Assembly: GCF_017487405.1 (NCBI RefSeq)
Contig: NZ_CP062222.1
Coordinates: 3,791,501 to 3,855,500 of the forward strand
Source of the DNA: Brevundimonas goettingensis
Lineage (GTDB): Bacteria > Pseudomonadota > Alphaproteobacteria > Caulobacterales > Caulobacteraceae
Reading direction: 5' to 3'
DNA: 64,000 nt
Positions 35,684 through 45,019 of this stretch are shown piece by piece (positions within the stretch are counted from its first letter, which is position 1; each line of letters starts with the position of its first letter). The notes beneath the pieces are model-generated. The model was not told where the DNA came from. It ran no database searches and saw only the letters and a program-made list of their open reading frames with translations. Both the position numbers and the translations under genes were made by a program.

Positions 35684-36265
35684 CTAGTGTGAGGACGTTT
35701 CGGCCGGGACGTCCGGTCCGTATTCGGTGAAACGGACCCAGCGGCTGAACTGGCCCTGCATGACCCCGTCCACGCCCTCGGCGAAGGCGCCCAGGCCCGG
35801 GCCGCGCACCACATAGGTCATGACCATTTCCCAGCCCCCGGCGACGCCCGACCAGCCGAGGCTCCATTGGGCCGTGGTCGCCTTGCCCTTCAGCGGCCCG
35901 AGCGGCGCCTCGAGCAGGACGCCTGTTTCCGGATCGGCCTGCATGACCCGACCATGCTCGAAGGTCTTGCCGTCGGCCAAGGCTTCGCAGAAGCAGCCGC
36001 CGACTTCCAGGGGCAGGGTCAGGTTGCGCGCGTCGCCGCTATAGGTGTGGGCGCTGTCCCACCACTGCCCGACCTCGCCGATCGCGCTGTAGATGTCCTC
36101 CGGCGCGGTCTCCAGGCCCACGGAATAGCGCAGGACGAAATGGTCGGCGTCCTTCTCAATCACCTCGGCGTCGGCGGCCGGGGCGATCAGGGCCATGGGC
36201 GCGGACAGACACAGGGCGGCGATGGCGGATCGGGCTGCGGTGCGAATGGCGGCTTTGGCGGACAC
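35684..36265 (-). CDS. Exported SRPBCC (START-like) family protein
   Basis: I place the start at the GTG at 36265 because GGGAGGAG lies 5 nt upstream; the frame is open to 36523 without a ribosome site. The 193-residue product has a signal peptide (SAIAALCLSAPMALIAPAADA), then YSVGLETAPEDIYSAIGEVGQWWDSAHTYSG, a pattern of polyketide-cyclase or SRPBCC-type lipid-binding folds. GWEMVMTYVVRGPGLGAF lies in the long C-terminal helix region. It is likely periplasmic and may bind a hydrophobic ligand. The ligand is unknown. Confidence 0.75.
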   Translation of the reverse strand: MSAKAAIRTAARSAIAALCLSAPMALIAPAADAEVIEKDADHFVLRYSVGLETAPEDIYSAIGEVGQWWDSAHTYSGDARNLTLPLEVGGCFCEALADGKTFEHGRVMQADPETGVLLEAPLGPLKGKATTAQWSLGWSGVAGGWEMVMTYVVRGPGLGAFAEGVDGVMQGQFSRWVRFTEYGPDVPAETSSH

Positions 36266-36365
36266 GACGGCTCCTCCCGGATTGGCCGCGACACGACGCG
36301 CCGAACGGCGAGGCTCGTCAAGCCGGAGATCGATGTTACAACCGGCGGAAACCTTGGAGACGCCC

Positions 36366-36575
36366 ATGCCCGATACCGCCCATCCCCAAGGCTCCGGCGT
36401 GTGGACCCTGCTGCAGGAGCATGTGACCCATGCCCTTTGGCAGCAGGACGAGGCTGACGCGGCGGGAGGCGTGATCAGCCGCTTCTGGGTGGTCAATCCG
36501 CCCGAACAGCTGATGTTCGACACCTTCGATGAGGCCGAGGCGATGTTCGAACGGATCGGCGACTTCGAGGACTGA
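36366..36575 (+). CDS. Small hypothetical protein
   Basis: A 69-residue acidic protein starting MPDTAHPQGSGVWTLLQEHV, with TFDEAEAMFERIGDFED at its end. A GGAGA-type site lies upstream of the ATG at 36366. It has no signal peptide or membrane segment. It is transcribed away from the SRPBCC gene and converges on murI with 4 bp between stops. I do not recognise the family. Confidence 0.55.
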   Translation: MPDTAHPQGSGVWTLLQEHVTHALWQQDEADAAGGVISRFWVVNPPEQLMFDTFDEAEAMFERIGDFED

Positions 36576-36579
36576 TGGT

Positions 36580-37440
36580 CTAGGGTGTCGGAGAAAAGGT
36601 CAGCGGCGCGCCCCAGAACTGGCTGACCAGCTCCGACTGCGGTCCGGGTGTCCCGCTGGTCAGGAAATCGCGGCGGCCCGAAGAGCCGAGGTCGTATTCG
36701 GGGTGCTGGGCGAAGTAGCGTTCCAGGGCGTCGGCGACGGCGGTCGGCTGATGGATCAGGTTCGTGCCCGCCGGCAGAGCCTGGGCGAACAGGTCGGCGA
36801 TGATCTCATAGTGGGTGCAGCCCAGGATGGCCGTGTCGGGATGGCGGCCGATGCGGCGGCGCAGGGCGTCGACATGCTCCTGGACCACGACCGTCAGCTC
36901 CTCGGGCGTCGCGCCCAGTTCGATCAGTCCGGCCAGGCCGGGACAGGGCTCGGAGAAGACCGCCAGATCCTCGCGACGCTTGTCGATCTCGATCTCATAG
37001 ACCCGGCTCATGGCCGTGGCGGCCGTCGAGAAGACGCCCAGGATGTCGATGGCCTCGATCTTGTCGTCCTTGGCCGACTTGTCCGCCTCATAGGTCCAGG
37101 GCAGGCCGGTCGCGGCCTCGATGGTCGGGACGATGATGCCCAGCACATTCACCGGCCGGCCGTAATGGGCCTTCAGTCCCGGAATCCAGGTCTGCTGCAG
37201 CCGGCGCAGCGCCACGGCCGAGGCGGTGTTGCAGGCCAGGACCACCAGGCTCGCGCCGGCGTCGAACAGGGTCGTGCAGCCCTCGCGGGTCAGTTCGACG
37301 ATCTCCTCGCCGGTCTTGCCGCCGATCGCGCCCCGCGCCTGATCGGCGAAATAGACGAAGTCCCGTTCCGGAAAACGGGCCACGAGTTCACGGTGGACCG
37401 TCAGTCCGCCCACGCCGGAGTCAAATACGCCTATCGCCAT
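36580..37440 (-). CDS. murI: Glutamate racemase
   Basis: The 286-residue enzyme converts L-glutamate to D-glutamate for peptidoglycan. It begins IGVFDSGVGGLTVHRELVAR with the conserved DSG, has VVLACNTASA with the first catalytic Cys, and TAILGCTHYEIIADLF with the second Cys and the His. Length is normal. It is followed on the same strand (upstream side) by a hypothetical exported protein gene across a 39-bp gap, and may be transcribed with it. Confidence 0.95.
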   Translation of the reverse strand: MAIGVFDSGVGGLTVHRELVARFPERDFVYFADQARGAIGGKTGEEIVELTREGCTTLFDAGASLVVLACNTASAVALRRLQQTWIPGLKAHYGRPVNVLGIIVPTIEAATGLPWTYEADKSAKDDKIEAIDILGVFSTAATAMSRVYEIEIDKRREDLAVFSEPCPGLAGLIELGATPEELTVVVQEHVDALRRRIGRHPDTAILGCTHYEIIADLFAQALPAGTNLIHQPTAVADALERYFAQHPEYDLGSSGRRDFLTSGTPGPQSELVSQFWGAPLTFSPTP

Positions 37441-37479
37441 GGGGCGGGCTTTAGCCGGTCTGGCGGGCGCAGGGAATTG

Positions 37480-38136
37480 CTATCCGCGCCGCTCACGCAT
37501 CTGTTGGGCCAGATAGGCGGTCAGGGCCTCGATCAGCGCCGGGTCTTCGGCCTGGGCGGGGGCGACTCCCGACCAGGGCGCGCGGATCACCGCTTCGGCC
37601 TCGGCCTGCAGCGATGCCGGGTCGCCCGCCGGTCCGTAGGCCCTTTGCCGCGCCCAGTCCCTGAGGTCCGGCGACAGGCAGTCGGCGCCGCAGGCGGCTA
37701 CGGCGACTGGGCGGGGTGCGTCGAGCGGCAGGGCCGCATGGGGCGCCGGCCGCGCCTCCTTTCGGCCGGCGTCGCGCGCCTGAACCTGACGCACCCGGTC
37801 CGACACCGTCCGCACCTGGCTGCTCAAACCGACCGCGTCGCGCAGATAGACGCCCGACGCCGGATCGGCGATGGCGGCGTTGGCCTCGGCGTCCAGGGCT
37901 TCCTGATCGCGCACGGGCCGCTCCGCCCGGTCGCGCGCCCATTCCTCCAGCCAGGGCGTCAGGGTCGTGGTTCCCGCCGCCCGCATCGGCGTCTCCGACC
38001 GCGTCCGCCGATAGTCCAGTGGGGTCGGATGCGGCGACGGCGACACCTGCTCGAGCGATTGGGCCATCACTGTCCCACCTGCGAGGCTCGCCAGAAGTCC
38101 TGCGACAACGGCGCAGGCCAGCTTCGACCTGTTCAT
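37480..38136 (-). CDS. Exported hypothetical protein with internal duplication
   Basis: The 218-residue protein has a signal peptide ending GGTVMAQ. Two ~38-residue units repeat: LTPWLEEWARDRAERPVRDQ near residue 60 and LSPDLRDWARQRAYGPAGDP near 155. Both share L-[ST]-P-x-L-x-x-WAR-x-RA, later an AEAxAxI stretch and SGV. The linker contains two Cys (ACGADC) that may form a disulfide. No known family is apparent. It is probably periplasmic and lies upstream of murI on the same strand, divergent from the M3 peptidase gene. Confidence 0.7.
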   Translation of the reverse strand: MNRSKLACAVVAGLLASLAGGTVMAQSLEQVSPSPHPTPLDYRRTRSETPMRAAGTTTLTPWLEEWARDRAERPVRDQEALDAEANAAIADPASGVYLRDAVGLSSQVRTVSDRVRQVQARDAGRKEARPAPHAALPLDAPRPVAVAACGADCLSPDLRDWARQRAYGPAGDPASLQAEAEAVIRAPWSGVAPAQAEDPALIEALTAYLAQQMRERRG

Positions 38137-38248
38137 TGGAAATCCCCCTCCGCGAACGAACGATCAGGGTTACACGACGTTCAGGTGACCGCCAGCGTGT
38201 TCGCGCCTAAAGGTTTTTCATCATGACCGCATTCGACCGGAGTTTTCG

Positions 38249-40444
38249 ATGCATCGACGCCAGCTTCTCATCGCGGGCGGCAGCCTGATGGCCCTGTCCG
38301 CCTGCGCCTCCGTCCCAACTCCGGCCGACAGGATGGCGGGTGAGTACCTGCCCGTGTCCAACCCGACCACGCTCGCCGAGGAGGCCCGCATCGCCCGCGC
38401 GGTCCTGCCACAGACGACGCCGAAGGCCGAGCTGCTCCAGCCCTGGACCGGCCCCTATGACGGCGTGCCGCCGTGGGACAAGGTCACGCCCGCCAAGCTG
38501 CGCGAGGCCCTGCTGGAAGGCATCGAACTGAACCGCGCGGACGTCGCCGCCGTGGCCAACAACCCTGAGGCCCCGACCTTCGCCAACACCCTGGTGGCCA
38601 TGGAGCTGATGGGCGCGCCGCTGGACCGCGTCTCGAACATCTACAGCGTCATGACCGGCAACATCGGCGGCGATGAATACGACGCCCTCGACACCGAGAT
38701 GTCGCCGATCCTGTCGGCCTTCTTCGACGAGATCAGCTTCAACGACAAACTGTTCCAGCGCGTGAAGGCCGTCGCCGACAACGCCGACGCCATGGGTCTG
38801 AACGCCCAGCAGACGCGTCTCGCCGTGCGCAGCCGCGACAGCTTCATCCGCTCGGGCGCCAATCTGGACGCGACCGGCAAGACGGAGCTGGGTCGGATCA
38901 ACACCGCCCTGTCCAACGCCTTCACCCGCTTCGGCCAGAAGGTCGTCGCCGACGAGAACGCCTGGACGGTGATCCCGAGCGAGGCCGGGGTCGCGGGCCT
39001 GCCCGCCTCCAACAAGGCCGCCGCCGCGGCCGCCGCGCGCGGCAAGTCGATCCCGGGCTGGATCATCATGAACACCCGCTCCAGCGTCGATCCCTTCCTG
39101 ACTTTCGCCGACAGCCGTCAGATGCGCGAAGCGGTCTGGAAGAAGTTCGTCAATCGCGGCGACAACGGCGACGCCAACGACACCAATGCGACCATCGCCG
39201 AGATCGTGAAGCTGCGCGACCAGCGCGCCAAGCTGCTGGGCTACAGGAACCACGCCGAACTGCGCATGCAGGACACCATGGCCAAGACCCCGGCCGCCGC
39301 GAAGTCGCTGATGGATCGCGTCTGGGCTCCGGCCCGCGAGCGCGTCGCTGAAGAGGTCGCCGACATGAAGGCGATCGCCGGTTACGATATCGAGCCCTGG
39401 GACTACCTTTACTTCGCCGAGAAGGTCCGTAAGGCCAAGTACGACCTCGATCAGAACGAGCTGAAGCCCTACTTCGAGCTCAACGCCGTCCGCGCCGGCT
39501 CCTTCTACATGGCCGAACGCCTCTACGGCTTCCAGTTCAAGAAGCTGCCCGCCGGCTCCGTGCCGGTCTTCGAGGAAAACGTCGTGACCTACGAGGTTCA
39601 CGACAAGGCCACCGGCCGCCTGCTGGGCCTCTACTACACCGACGACTACGCCCGTCCGGGCAAGCGTTCAGGCGCCTGGATGACCACCTACCGGTCCTTC
39701 TCCCAGCTCGACGGCTCCAAGGTCATCCTGGCCTCGAACAACAACAACTTCACCAAGCCGGAACCCGGCCAGCCCGTCCTGCTCTCGCTCGACGACGCCG
39801 AGACCATGTTCCACGAGTTCGGCCACGCCCTGCACTATTTCAGCTCGGTGGTGACCTATCCGTCGTTCGGCAACACCCCGCGCGACTTCGTGGAATATCC
39901 GTCCCAGGTGCATGAGCACTGGGTGCTGACCCGCCCGATCCTCGACGGCTTCATGAAGCATGTGGAGACGGGCCAGCCCATGCCCCAGGCCCTGGTCGAC
40001 AAGATCGACGCCTCGGAGACCTTCAACCAGGGCTATGCCACGGTCAGCTACCTGTCCTCGGCCATCGTGGACATGGACCTGCACACCCAGGACACCCCGC
40101 CGACCGACATCGACGCCTTCGAGAAGGCGTCGCTGGCCCGCATCGGCATGCCCAGGGAGATCGTGATGCGGCACCGCTTGCCGCAGTTCAATCACCTCTT
40201 CACATCGGACGCCTATTCGGCGGGCTATTACAGCTACCTCTGGTCCGAGACGATGGACGCCGACACCTGGGCCTATTTCGAGGAGTCGGGCGACGTCTTC
40301 AATCCGGACATCTCGGGCCGGTTCAAGTCGATCATGCTGGCGCCGGGCAACACCACCGACCGCGCCGACGCCTACCGTCAGTTCCGCGGCCGCGACGTCG
40401 ACGTCTCGGCCTTGCTGAAGGTTCGCGGCTTCCCCGTCTCTTGA
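38249..40444 (+). CDS. M3-family metallopeptidase (peptidyl-dipeptidase Dcp type), lipoprotein
   Basis: The 731-residue protein has a lipoprotein signal, MHRRQLLIAGGSLMALSAC, so it is likely anchored in the envelope. The M3 zinc motif MFHEFGHALHYF has its first His at residue 522, followed ~28 residues on by the third ligand region (VEYPSQVHEHW). The whole C-terminal two thirds follows the thimet oligopeptidase/Dcp fold. It would cleave dipeptides or short peptides in the periplasm. A strong terminator follows at 40505. The plain Dcp enzyme is usually cytoplasmic or periplasmic without a lipobox, so the anchor is notable. Confidence 0.92.
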   Translation: MHRRQLLIAGGSLMALSACASVPTPADRMAGEYLPVSNPTTLAEEARIARAVLPQTTPKAELLQPWTGPYDGVPPWDKVTPAKLREALLEGIELNRADVAAVANNPEAPTFANTLVAMELMGAPLDRVSNIYSVMTGNIGGDEYDALDTEMSPILSAFFDEISFNDKLFQRVKAVADNADAMGLNAQQTRLAVRSRDSFIRSGANLDATGKTELGRINTALSNAFTRFGQKVVADENAWTVIPSEAGVAGLPASNKAAAAAAARGKSIPGWIIMNTRSSVDPFLTFADSRQMREAVWKKFVNRGDNGDANDTNATIAEIVKLRDQRAKLLGYRNHAELRMQDTMAKTPAAAKSLMDRVWAPARERVAEEVADMKAIAGYDIEPWDYLYFAEKVRKAKYDLDQNELKPYFELNAVRAGSFYMAERLYGFQFKKLPAGSVPVFEENVVTYEVHDKATGRLLGLYYTDDYARPGKRSGAWMTTYRSFSQLDGSKVILASNNNNFTKPEPGQPVLLSLDDAETMFHEFGHALHYFSSVVTYPSFGNTPRDFVEYPSQVHEHWVLTRPILDGFMKHVETGQPMPQALVDKIDASETFNQGYATVSYLSSAIVDMDLHTQDTPPTDIDAFEKASLARIGMPREIVMRHRLPQFNHLFTSDAYSAGYYSYLWSETMDADTWAYFEESGDVFNPDISGRFKSIMLAPGNTTDRADAYRQFRGRDVDVSALLKVRGFPVS

Positions 40445-40504
40445 TCGCCCTAACGCCCTTCGGGCTGCTTGAGGGCGCCGCGCGGTAGCGCGGGTGCAAA
40501 TGGC

Positions 40505-40536
40505 AAGGGCCGGCGAGGCGACTCGCCGGCCCTTTT
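40505..40536 (+). terminator. Rho-independent terminator
   Basis: GGGCCGGCGA and TCGCCGGCCC form a perfect 10-bp stem around GGCGAC, followed by TTTT. It ends the M3 peptidase transcript and sits 20 bp from the convergent UrcA gene. Confidence 0.85.
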
Positions 40537-40555
40537 CAATTCGGACGCGGAAGGC

Positions 40556-40888
40556 TCAGGCCGAGACGTTCGGGACCATGGCCAGAACCCGGCCCGAGCG
40601 GCCACGGGCGTAGTCCTGACGCTGCTGGGCGGGCAGGGCGTCGCGCAGTTCGCGCGACAGGGTCTCGCGGCACTGCATCCCGGCGATCGTCGGGCGGCCG
40701 GCGCAGGCGTTGCGGGCGCGGCGCTCGATGCGTTCGTCGAAACGGGCGGCGCCGTTGGCAGAGGACAGGTCCAGATCGTCGATACGGACGCGGGCGTCGT
40801 CGTTACGGGCGGGCGCGCGATCCTGCGCGACTGCAGGGACGGCGATGGAAAGAACAGCGAGAAGGGCGGGAAGGGCGAACCGGGTCAT
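40556..40888 (-). CDS. UrcA family protein (copy 1)
   Basis: A 110-residue exported protein with signal LLAVLSIAVPAVAQ. The family core VRIDDLDLSSANGAARFDER is followed by two Cys (NACAG and MQCRE) that probably form a disulfide. UrcA proteins are common in Sphingomonads and Caulobacters; their function is not known. It is the most diverged of three copies here and has a longer C-terminus (GRVLAMVPNVSA). Confidence 0.82.
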   Translation of the reverse strand: MTRFALPALLAVLSIAVPAVAQDRAPARNDDARVRIDDLDLSSANGAARFDERIERRARNACAGRPTIAGMQCRETLSRELRDALPAQQRQDYARGRSGRVLAMVPNVSA

Positions 40889-41042
40889 GACCGATATCCA
40901 TGTGCGTCGCGGGGGAGTGCGACGGCGCCCCTCTAGGCCGGATCGGTGACAGTGCGACGCCCGCTTTGTGAGACTTTCCTCACGCTTTGCGGGCGCCGTT
41001 CTGACAGTCGCTCCGGGGACGAACGGCCCTTAACCAGACGGG

Positions 41043-41375
41043 CTAGAGATCGATCCGGGGCAGGCGGGCCATGGCGTAGTCGCGCTGCGAGCCCAGGGGC
41101 AGCTGACGCATCGCCTCGGCCCGGACGGCGGCCTGGCAATACTCCCGGTCGCTGATCCGGCTGCCTGGACGGCGGGCGCCCCGGCACAGGTCGCGCGCGG
41201 CCTGATCGATGCGCACGTCCAGCACGTCAGCGCCCCGGGTCGTGGACAGGTTCAGATCGGCGAAGGGGACGCGCGCCTCCTTCTCGCCGGCGAAGGCGGG
41301 GGCACCCGTGCCCAGAAGGGCTGCGGCGAAGGCGGCGGCGGCAAGGATGGACGCGGTGGTGAGCTGGGTCTTCAT
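41043..41375 (-). CDS. UrcA family protein (copy 2)
   Basis: A 110-residue exported protein with signal AAALLGTGAPAFA. The core reads ARVPFADLNLSTTRGADVLD and the paired Cys are in RDLCRGA and REYCQAA. It resembles copy 3 closely in the core, in AVRAEAxxQLP and in its upstream leader, which carries a small hairpin at 41397-41413. This points to tandem duplication of a gene together with its control region. Confidence 0.85.
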   Translation of the reverse strand: MKTQLTTASILAAAAFAAALLGTGAPAFAGEKEARVPFADLNLSTTRGADVLDVRIDQAARDLCRGARRPGSRISDREYCQAAVRAEAMRQLPLGSQRDYAMARLPRIDL

Positions 41376-41396
41376 GGCGTGTCTCCTGAGGGGTTC

Positions 41397-41413
41397 GTCG
41401 CTCTGTCGGCGAC
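41397..41413 (-). promoter_or_regulatory. Leader hairpin of UrcA copy 2
   Basis: GTCGC and GCGAC pair around TCTGTCG about 20 bp upstream of the start codon. The same element recurs at 41871-41890 before copy 3. Confidence 0.35.
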
Positions 41414-41494
41414 CCGTTTGGTGTGAGCTTTCCGTGTTTCGCGCGCGTGTGACGGTGATGGCCGAGATAAGGCGCCGCCTTAAATCGCGGACAG

Positions 41495-41529
41495 AAAAGG
41501 GCCCGGCGGATCGTTCCGTCGGGCCCTTT
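41495..41529 (-). terminator. Rho-independent terminator of UrcA copy 3
   Basis: A 15-bp stem with one G-U pair (left arm 41496-41510, right arm 41515-41529) and a 4-nt loop is followed on the minus strand by TTTT. It lies 24 bp after the stop of the gene at 41553-41849. Confidence 0.85.
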
Positions 41530-41552
41530 GGACATTTCTGTTCTTCACCCGC

Positions 41553-41849
41553 TTACAGGGTGATCGGCTGGCGGTTGGCGGCGTACTGGGCGCGGGTCTG
41601 GCCGGGCAGCTGGGCCACGGCCTCGGCGCGGACGGCGGCGGCGCACTGGGCGCTGTCGTTCAGCCGGCTGACCGGGCGGGTGGCGTTCTTGCACATCGAC
41701 TGTGCGGCCTTGGCGATCCGGGCGTCGAAGGCGTCGGCGCCGGAGGCGGTGGACAGGTTCAGATCGCCATAGGGGATGCGGGCGTTCTGGGCGGAGGCCG
41801 AGCCGGCGATGGCGGCCGCGGCGAGGGCGGCGGTGAGGATCAGTTTCAT
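41553..41849 (-). CDS. UrcA family protein (copy 3)
   Basis: A 98-residue exported protein with signal AALAAAAIAGSASA. The core is ARIPYGDLNLSTASGADAFD, and the paired Cys are in QSMCKNA and AQCAAA. It is the shortest of the three copies. It has its own terminator and a leader hairpin, so it is probably an independent unit. Role unknown; periplasmic location is expected from the signal peptide. Confidence 0.85.
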   Translation of the reverse strand: MKLILTAALAAAAIAGSASAQNARIPYGDLNLSTASGADAFDARIAKAAQSMCKNATRPVSRLNDSAQCAAAVRAEAVAQLPGQTRAQYAANRQPITL

Positions 41850-41870
41850 GATGGGCGGTTCCTGAGTAGG

Positions 41871-41890
41871 CGTCGCTCTTGTCGGCGACG
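41871..41890 (-). promoter_or_regulatory. Leader hairpin of UrcA copy 3
   Basis: CGTCGC (41871-41876) pairs with GCGACG (41885-41890) around TCTTGTCG, 22 bp upstream of the start codon. It parallels the element before copy 2. Confidence 0.35.
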
Positions 41891-42023
41891 AACCGTGTTC
41901 TGAACCCCTTTCGGAGCGGCACGCGGACCCTTCGGCGGCGACCGTGTGGCCAAGCTTTAAATCGAGGTCATGACATTGAAGTCATGACGTTTTTGACAGA
42001 TTTCGAAACCTGTTCGCATACGG

Positions 42024-42049
42024 AAAAACGGCGACCCGAGGGGCCGCCG
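42024..42049 (-). terminator. Rho-independent terminator of the DUF1328 gene
   Basis: CGGCG (42029-42033) and CGCCG (42045-42049), with an inner CCC/GGG pairing, are followed on the minus strand by TTTTT. It lies 36 bp after the DUF1328 stop. Confidence 0.6.
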
Positions 42050-42084
42050 CTTCATCGTTTTCGGCTATCGCGCAAGCTGCTGTT

Positions 42085-42258
42085 TCAGGTGACCTTCTTG
42101 GCCACGGTGAAGCCCAGCACCAGGAAGACGGCGAAGACGATCAGAGCCAGAACCGCCAGGAATTTGGCGATGCCCGCCGCGGCGCCGGCGATGCCGCCGA
42201 AGCCGAGCAGACCCGCCACAATGGCGATGACGGCGAAGATGAGAGCCCATTTCAGCAT
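42085..42258 (-). CDS. DUF1328 family small membrane protein
   Basis: A 57-residue protein reading [20 protein letters not shown], then [19 protein letters not shown], ending [11 protein letters not shown]. It has two membrane helices with a short glycine/alanine-rich turn, the usual DUF1328 (YtjA-like) pattern and length. Function is not known; family members are often stress-linked. An AAGGATTTC site precedes the ATG at 42258. It lies between a UrcA gene and ppc and has its own terminator. Confidence 0.85.
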   Translation of the reverse strand: MLKWALIFAVIAIVAGLLGFGGIAGAAAGIAKFLAVLALIVFAVFLVLGFTVAKKVT

Positions 42259-42310
42259 GACAGAAATCCTTTCGGCCTGCTGAACGTGACAGAATGTCGC
42301 AGGTTCCGGT

Positions 42311-45019
42311 CTAGCCGCTGTTCCGCAAGCCCGCCGCGACCCCGTTGATGGCCAGCAGAATGCCTTCGCGGACCAGCGGATCCGTATCCCCCGCCCGGCG
42401 CCTGCGGATCAGCTCGATCTGGACGTGGTTCAGCGGCTCGACATAGGGCATGCGCAGACGGATCAGCCGGTCCAGCTCGGGCTGGCCGCCCAGCAGGTCG
42501 GACTGGCCGGTGATGCGCAGGACCGCGTCCTTCGTCCGGTCCCACTCGTCCTTGATCGCGCCGTAGATGGTCGCGCCGAGGTTGGCGTCGGGGACCAGCC
42601 GGGCATAGCGGCGGGCGATGGTCATGTCGGCCTTGGCCATGATCATCTCCATGTTCTGGATCAGGGTGCGGAAGAAGGGCCACTCCTTGCCCATCGCCTG
42701 CAGCTCGGCCATGTCCATGCCCTGCACGGCGCTGCCGAAGCCGAACCAGCCGGGCAGCATCACGCGGGACTGCGACCAGCTGAACACCCAGGGAATGGCC
42801 CGCAGATCCTCGATGGCGGTGGAGGAGGTCCGCGAGGCCGGGCGCGACCCGATCTTCAGCTCGGCCAGTTCGGCGATCGGGGTCGCGGCGCGAAAATAGT
42901 CGACGAAGCCCGGGGTCTCATAGACGAGCGACCGGTAGGCGGTCATCGAGGCTTGCGAAAGCTTAGATGCCGTCGGCCCATGTCGCGCGGTCAGTTCGTC
43001 GTCCGGCGGCGGCGCGAGCGACGCGATCAGCACCCCGGCGGTCAGGGCGTCGAGGTTCCTGCGCGCCACGTCCGGTTCGCCGTATTTGTTGGCGATGACC
43101 TCGCCCTGTTCGGTGATGCGGATCCGGCCGTGGACCGTGCCCTGCGGCTGGCTGACGACCCCGGCGAAGCTGGAGCCCCCGCCGCGCCCGACCGCCCCGC
43201 CCCGGCCGTGGAACAGCTGCAGCTTCAGCCCCGCCGCATCGGTGACGTCCAGTAACGCCCGCGACGCCTCATGCAGCTCCCAGGTCGAGGTCAGATAGGA
43301 GCCGTCCTTGTTACTGTCGGAATAGCCGATCATGACCTCCTGCACCCCGCGCGCCTTCGCCACGGCCAGGGCCGAGGGCTCCTGCAGCAGGCGCGACAGG
43401 GTGGGCTTTGCGGCCCTCAGGTCGTCGATGGTCTCGAACAGGGGGGCGGCCTGGATCGGGCATTCGCCGGGCGCCTCGGGCCGGTAGAGACCGACCTCCT
43501 TGAGCAGCAGATAGACCTCCAGCAGGTCCGAGGCCGCGTCGGTCTTGGACACGATATGGGTCCGGATCGCCTGCGGTCCGTAGACGGACAGGGCCTTCGC
43601 CGCCGCCTCCAGAATGGCCCGCTCCTTCAGCGTCTCGTCCGTATAGGTCGAGTAGGGGCTGAACAGCAGCCGGCCTGAGGCCAGTTCGCTTGAGAGCAGG
43701 GCGATCCGGCCCTCCTCGTCCAGCGCCGAATAGTCGGCCTCGACCCCCGCCACCTTGAACAGGTCGGCGACCACCCGCTCGTGCACGTCGGAGTTCTGGC
43801 GCAGGTCCAGCGTCGCCATGTGGAAGCCGAAGATGTCCACCGCGGTGATCAGCCGGGTCAGGCTGTCGTCGGCGAAGACCTGGCCGTGGTTGGCCACCAG
43901 ACTGTCGCGCAACACCGCCAGCTCGGCGCGGAAGGCGTCGGGTCCGGAATAGGGTTCGGCGCCGAACCGGGCGGCGCGCGGGGCCGGGGTCCCGGTGATG
44001 CTCTGGTGGGTCGCCGCCAACCGGGCGTAGATCTCGGTCAGGGCGCGGCGATAGGGCTCGTCGGCGCGGTGCGGGCTGTCGTCCTCCGACGCCCCCGACA
44101 GGGCCGCCATCTCGGGCGAGACATGGGCAAGCGACCCCGACAGGCTGAGCTCGGCCCCAAGCGCATTCACCTCGTCCAGATAGTAGCGCAGCACCGCCCG
44201 CGAGGCCGTCGCCAAGGCCGCCGTCAGGGTCTTGCCGTCGACATTGGGATTGCCGTCGCGGTCGCCGCCGACCCAGGCCCCGATGCGGATGAAGGGGTTG
44301 AGGTCGGGCGCCTCCAGCGCCTTTCTCCACTCCTGAAGCTGCTCCGGCGCGACCCTGAGGAAGATGCGGTCGAGGAAGGAGACGACGGTGTCGATCTCGT
44401 CCTGCACCACCAGGCCGGTGGTCCGCACCAGCCGCGTGGCCCACAGGATGACGGTCTGACGCCGCAGTCCCCGGTCCAGCACCTCGGGCGAACAGGACAG
44501 ATCATCCTTGTCGCAGGCGTCCAGCAGGTCCGACACCGCCGCGATCCGGTCGATGACGCTCTTGCGCCGCACCTCCGACGGGTGGGCGGTCAGAACGGGC
44601 GAGATCAGGCCGTCGTTCAGCAGGTCGCGCGCATCGGCCGCCGTCTTGCCCGCCGCCGCCAGCCGGGCCATGGCGCCCTCCAGCGTATCGGGCCGCGCCC
44701 CCTCCGCCGTCTGGGTCCGTGCGCGGCGCTTGCCGGCCCGGTCCTCGGCGACATTGGCCAGCAGGGAAAAGACCGCGAAGCCGTGCGCCAGCCCGACCGC
44801 CTGCTCCAGCGACAGTTCCGACAGCAGCCGCTCCAGCCGCCCGGCCGGGTGCGAGCCCGGGTCGCGGTGATAGGCGACCGACGCCTGCCGCACAGCCTCG
44901 ATCTTGTCGTAGAGTTCCTGCCCGCCCTCGTCGCGAATGACCTCGCCGAGCACCGCGCCCAGTTTGCGAACCTCCTCGCGCAGACGGTCGTCAGCGACAG
45001 GAGCGGATGAAGTCGGCAT
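42311..45019 (-). CDS. ppc: Phosphoenolpyruvate carboxylase
   Basis: The 902-residue enzyme fixes bicarbonate onto PEP to give oxaloacetate, refilling the TCA cycle. Conserved parts are [14 protein letters not shown] with the catalytic His near residue 140, [12 protein letters not shown] near 250, and [12 protein letters not shown] near 590, the flexible glycine loop. The C-terminus ends in [10 protein letters not shown], matching the invariant family end (NGIAAGMRNTG). Length is normal. It is divergent from ffh across a 311-bp region. Confidence 0.96.
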   Translation of the reverse strand: MPTSSAPVADDRLREEVRKLGAVLGEVIRDEGGQELYDKIEAVRQASVAYHRDPGSHPAGRLERLLSELSLEQAVGLAHGFAVFSLLANVAEDRAGKRRARTQTAEGARPDTLEGAMARLAAAGKTAADARDLLNDGLISPVLTAHPSEVRRKSVIDRIAAVSDLLDACDKDDLSCSPEVLDRGLRRQTVILWATRLVRTTGLVVQDEIDTVVSFLDRIFLRVAPEQLQEWRKALEAPDLNPFIRIGAWVGGDRDGNPNVDGKTLTAALATASRAVLRYYLDEVNALGAELSLSGSLAHVSPEMAALSGASEDDSPHRADEPYRRALTEIYARLAATHQSITGTPAPRAARFGAEPYSGPDAFRAELAVLRDSLVANHGQVFADDSLTRLITAVDIFGFHMATLDLRQNSDVHERVVADLFKVAGVEADYSALDEEGRIALLSSELASGRLLFSPYSTYTDETLKERAILEAAAKALSVYGPQAIRTHIVSKTDAASDLLEVYLLLKEVGLYRPEAPGECPIQAAPLFETIDDLRAAKPTLSRLLQEPSALAVAKARGVQEVMIGYSDSNKDGSYLTSTWELHEASRALLDVTDAAGLKLQLFHGRGGAVGRGGGSSFAGVVSQPQGTVHGRIRITEQGEVIANKYGEPDVARRNLDALTAGVLIASLAPPPDDELTARHGPTASKLSQASMTAYRSLVYETPGFVDYFRAATPIAELAELKIGSRPASRTSSTAIEDLRAIPWVFSWSQSRVMLPGWFGFGSAVQGMDMAELQAMGKEWPFFRTLIQNMEMIMAKADMTIARRYARLVPDANLGATIYGAIKDEWDRTKDAVLRITGQSDLLGGQPELDRLIRLRMPYVEPLNHVQIELIRRRRAGDTDPLVREGILLAINGVAAGLRNSG

